Shown here: positions 62,565 to 64,000 of the stretch, in pieces
Layout: each line of letters begins with the position of its first letter
How positions within the stretch are numbered: the stretch's first letter is position 1
From: Streptomyces sp. LHD-70
GTDB taxonomy: Bacteria; Actinomycetota; Actinomycetes; Streptomycetales; Streptomycetaceae
Direction: 5' to 3'
NCBI RefSeq assembly: GCF_031157275.1
Contig: NZ_JAVIFW010000002.1
Span: 1 to 64,000, forward strand
Length of the DNA: 64,000 nt
Translations under genes and position numbers: made by a program
The notes under the pieces: generated by a model
Seen by the model: the letters and a program-made list of their open reading frames with translations, nothing else
Database searches by the model: none
What the model was told of the DNA's origin: nothing

Positions 62565-63281
62565 ATGGACAACTCTAGCGGCGTCGGCGTCCTGGACAAG
62601 GCAGCCCTTGTCCTGGGCGCCCTGGAGTCCGGTCCGGCCACCCTCGCGGGTCTGGTCGCGGCCACCGGGCTCGCACGACCTACTGCACATCGTCTCGCTG
62701 TGGCCCTCGAGCACCACCGCATGGTGGCGAGGGACATGCAGGGCCGGTTCATCCTCGGCCCGCGGCTCGCCGAACTGGCGGCCGCGGCCGGCGAGGACCG
62801 CCTGCTCGCCACGGCGGGCCCCGTACTGACCCACCTCCGTGACGTGACCGGCGAGAGCGCCCAGCTCTACCGCCGCCAGGGCGACATGCGCATCTGCGTC
62901 GCCGCGGCGGAACGCCTGTCCGGACTGCGGGACACCGTCCCGGTGGGCTCGACGCTCACCATGAAGGCCGGCTCGTCGGCGCAGATCCTGATGGCCTGGG
63001 AGGAGCCGGAGCGCCTGCACCGCGGCCTCCAGGGCGCCCGCTTCACGGCCACGGCCCTGTCCGGCGTACGGCGCCGTGGCTGGGCCCAGTCGATCGGCGA
63101 GCGCGAGCCGGGCGTGGCCTCGGTGTCGGCGCCGGTGCGCGGCCCGTCGAACCGCGTGGTCGCCGCCGTCTCGGTCTCCGGACCGATCGAGCGGCTGACG
63201 CGGCACCCGGGCCGGATGCACGCCCAGGCCGTGATCGACGCGGCGGGCCGCCTCTCCGAGGCGCTGCGCCGCACCGGCTGA
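62565..63281 (+). CDS. ndgR: IclR-family regulator NdgR
   Basis: A 238-residue IclR regulator matching NdgR, which controls leucine and other amino-acid genes and affects antibiotic production in Streptomyces. The N-terminal winged helix (VLDKAALVLGALESGPATLA, then TGLARPTAHRLAVALEHH) is followed by the effector domain from about residue 75. The ATG at 62565 has no ribosome site and fits a leaderless message; a GTG at 62544 would add seven residues. It is divergent from leuC and is followed by a strong terminator. Confidence 0.94.
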   Translation: MDNSSGVGVLDKAALVLGALESGPATLAGLVAATGLARPTAHRLAVALEHHRMVARDMQGRFILGPRLAELAAAAGEDRLLATAGPVLTHLRDVTGESAQLYRRQGDMRICVAAAERLSGLRDTVPVGSTLTMKAGSSAQILMAWEEPERLHRGLQGARFTATALSGVRRRGWAQSIGEREPGVASVSAPVRGPSNRVVAAVSVSGPIERLTRHPGRMHAQAVIDAAGRLSEALRRTG

Positions 63282-63488
63282 ACTCCCCTTGTACGTAAGG
63301 CCGGATCCGCCTCAACGCCGCGGCGGGTCCGGTCGTCCGGGCGCACGAACCGTCCATCGCGCGCCTCCTCAACGGCTTTCCGTGCGCCGGGAGTTGACGT
63401 CTCCGCACGCGAACACTCCGGCAGCTCACGACAGTTGACCGCCGCTCCCCCTCGTCCCGGAACTCCGGGGGATCTCCACGGCAACGCG

Positions 63489-63522
63489 AAGAGGCCCTCC
63501 GCATTGCTGCGGAGGGCCTCTT
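63489..63522. terminator. Strong hairpin between ndgR and the tRNA cluster
   Basis: Perfect 15-base arms (AAGAGGCCCTCCGCA and its inverse) with a TTGC loop lie just past the 3' end of the first tRNA-Glu. It can end transcription of the minus-strand tRNA genes and of ndgR. The rest of the 248-base gap shows no gene. Confidence 0.9.
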
Positions 63523-63529
63523 CGATGCG

Positions 63530-63602
63530 TACCCCCGACCGGATTCGAACCGGCGCTACCGCCTTGAGAGGGCGGCGTGCTAGGCCGCTACACAACGGGG
63601 GC
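63530..63602 (-). tRNA. tRNA-Glu (CUC), copy 1
   Basis: A 73-base cloverleaf on the minus strand. The acceptor arm GCCCCCG pairs with CGGGGGT (first pair G-U), the anticodon stem CCGCC/GGCGG holds loop CTCTCAA with anticodon CUC, and the T arm has GGTTCGAATCC. The discriminator base is A and no CCA is encoded. Confidence 0.95.
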
Positions 63603-63629
63603 GAGATCGCGTGTTTCCACGTGATACAG

Positions 63630-63701
63630 CTGGCCTACCAGGACTCGAACCTAAACTAACGGAACCAGAAACCGTCGTGCTGCCAATTACACCATAGGCC
63701 A
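63630..63701 (-). tRNA. tRNA-Gln (CUG), copy 1
   Basis: A 72-base cloverleaf on the minus strand. The acceptor TGGCCTA pairs fully with TAGGCCA, the anticodon loop TTCTGGT carries CUG, and the T arm has GGTTCGAGTCC. Discriminator G; no CCA encoded. Confidence 0.95.
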
Positions 63702-63720
63702 ATGCTTGTCAAGCAAGCAG

Positions 63721-63793
63721 TACCCCCGACCGGATTCGAACCGGCGCTACCGCCTTGAGAGGGCGGCGTGCTAGGCCGCTACACAACGGGGGC
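63721..63793 (-). tRNA. tRNA-Glu (CUC), copy 2
   Basis: Identical over its full 73 bases to the copy at 63530-63602, including the anticodon CUC. It lies 19 bases upstream of the first tRNA-Gln on the minus strand. Confidence 0.95.
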
Positions 63794-63855
63794 CCTAGCG
63801 ATCCTGCATCAGGAACAGTGGGTGCGACCCGATCTGTTCCCGCGGGAAGGATCTG

Positions 63856-63928
63856 TACCCCCGACCGGATTCGAACCGGCGCTACCGCCTTGAGAGGGCG
63901 GCGTGCTAGGCCGCTACACAACGGGGGC
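63856..63928 (-). tRNA. tRNA-Glu (CUC), copy 3
   Basis: A third identical tRNA-Glu(CUC). Flanking spacers differ from those of the other copies, so only the mature sequence is kept the same. Confidence 0.95.
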
Positions 63929-63949
63929 GTTGCAGATAAGCTCTGCGAG

Positions 63950-64000
63950 CTGGCCTACCAGGACTCGAACCTAGACTAACGGAACCAGAAACCGTCGTGC
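63950..64000 (-). tRNA. tRNA-Gln (CUG), copy 2, cut by the window edge
   Basis: The 3' 51 bases of a second tRNA-Gln on the minus strand, with acceptor 3' strand, T arm, variable loop and anticodon loop TTCTGGT. It matches copy 1 except for one base in the variable/T region (CTAGACTAAC against CTAAACTAAC on the plus strand). The 5' part lies beyond the window. Confidence 0.92.

Overview
The window is a stretch of actinobacterial chromosome and almost certainly comes from a Streptomyces. The DNA is very GC-rich, with third codon positions nearly all G or C and many GTG starts. It carries marker genes typical of the genus: the sporulation sigma factor whiG, the antibiotic/sporulation repressor nsdA, the amtB-glnK-glnD nitrogen cluster, the four-gene signal peptidase cluster, the HU protein hupS with its lysine-rich tail, and the leuCD/ndgR pair. 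I find 62 protein genes and five tRNA genes (one cut by the window edge), and no insertion sequence, prophage or CRISPR array. Most of the window is ordinary core chromosome.

Layout. 1-5.6 kb: a TetR regulator, whiG, then dprA-comM(yifB)-yraN and a DUF2469 gene. 5.7-12.5 kb: a NUDIX hydrolase, four type I signal peptidases in a row, and the translation operon rpsP-khpA-rimM-trmD-rplS, all on the minus strand. 12.8-15.6 kb: a SprT-like zinc protein and a second-type FtsH. 15.7-21.1 kb: a six-gene plus-strand operon homologous to the poorly understood yhf operon of Escherichia coli (PRD protein, DUF2620 protein, YhfT membrane protein, phosphotriesterase-like hydrolase, and two PLP enzymes YhfS and YhfX). 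This is the accessory element of the window and its most interesting part. 21.1-31.4 kb: ffh, glnD-glnK-amtB behind a clear GlnR site, nsdA, a primase/polymerase-domain protein and ftsY.

31.5-35.6 kb holds an NCS1 permease, an LLM flavin oxidoreductase and a sugar-type MFS transporter with striking palindromes upstream. 35.8-51.7 kb: smc, a 70-residue coiled-coil protein, acylphosphatase, a secreted CAP-domain protein, mutM-rnc-rpmF-yceD, a glutamine-rich coiled-coil protein, coaD-rsmD, recG, a FakA-like DAK2 protein and rpmB. 51.8-60.1 kb: thiD-thiL, an Lrp-type effector-domain protein, a DUF3515 lipoprotein, ddl, gpsA-plsC, the F420-pathway guanylyltransferase, a small OB-fold-like protein, hupS and a small unknown. 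60.3-64 kb: leuC-leuD, ndgR, and a tRNA-Glu/Gln/Glu/Glu/Gln cluster.

How the genes relate: ffh and ftsY together make the SRP targeting route, and the four signal peptidases complete export. amtB, glnK and glnD form one ammonium-sensing unit under GlnR. gpsA and plsC supply phosphatidic acid. rnc, rpmF, yceD, rpmB and the rpsP operon serve ribosome production. The yhf-type operon looks like a self-contained uptake and catabolism module of unknown substrate, translationally coupled at php and yhfS, and placed between ftsH and ffh.
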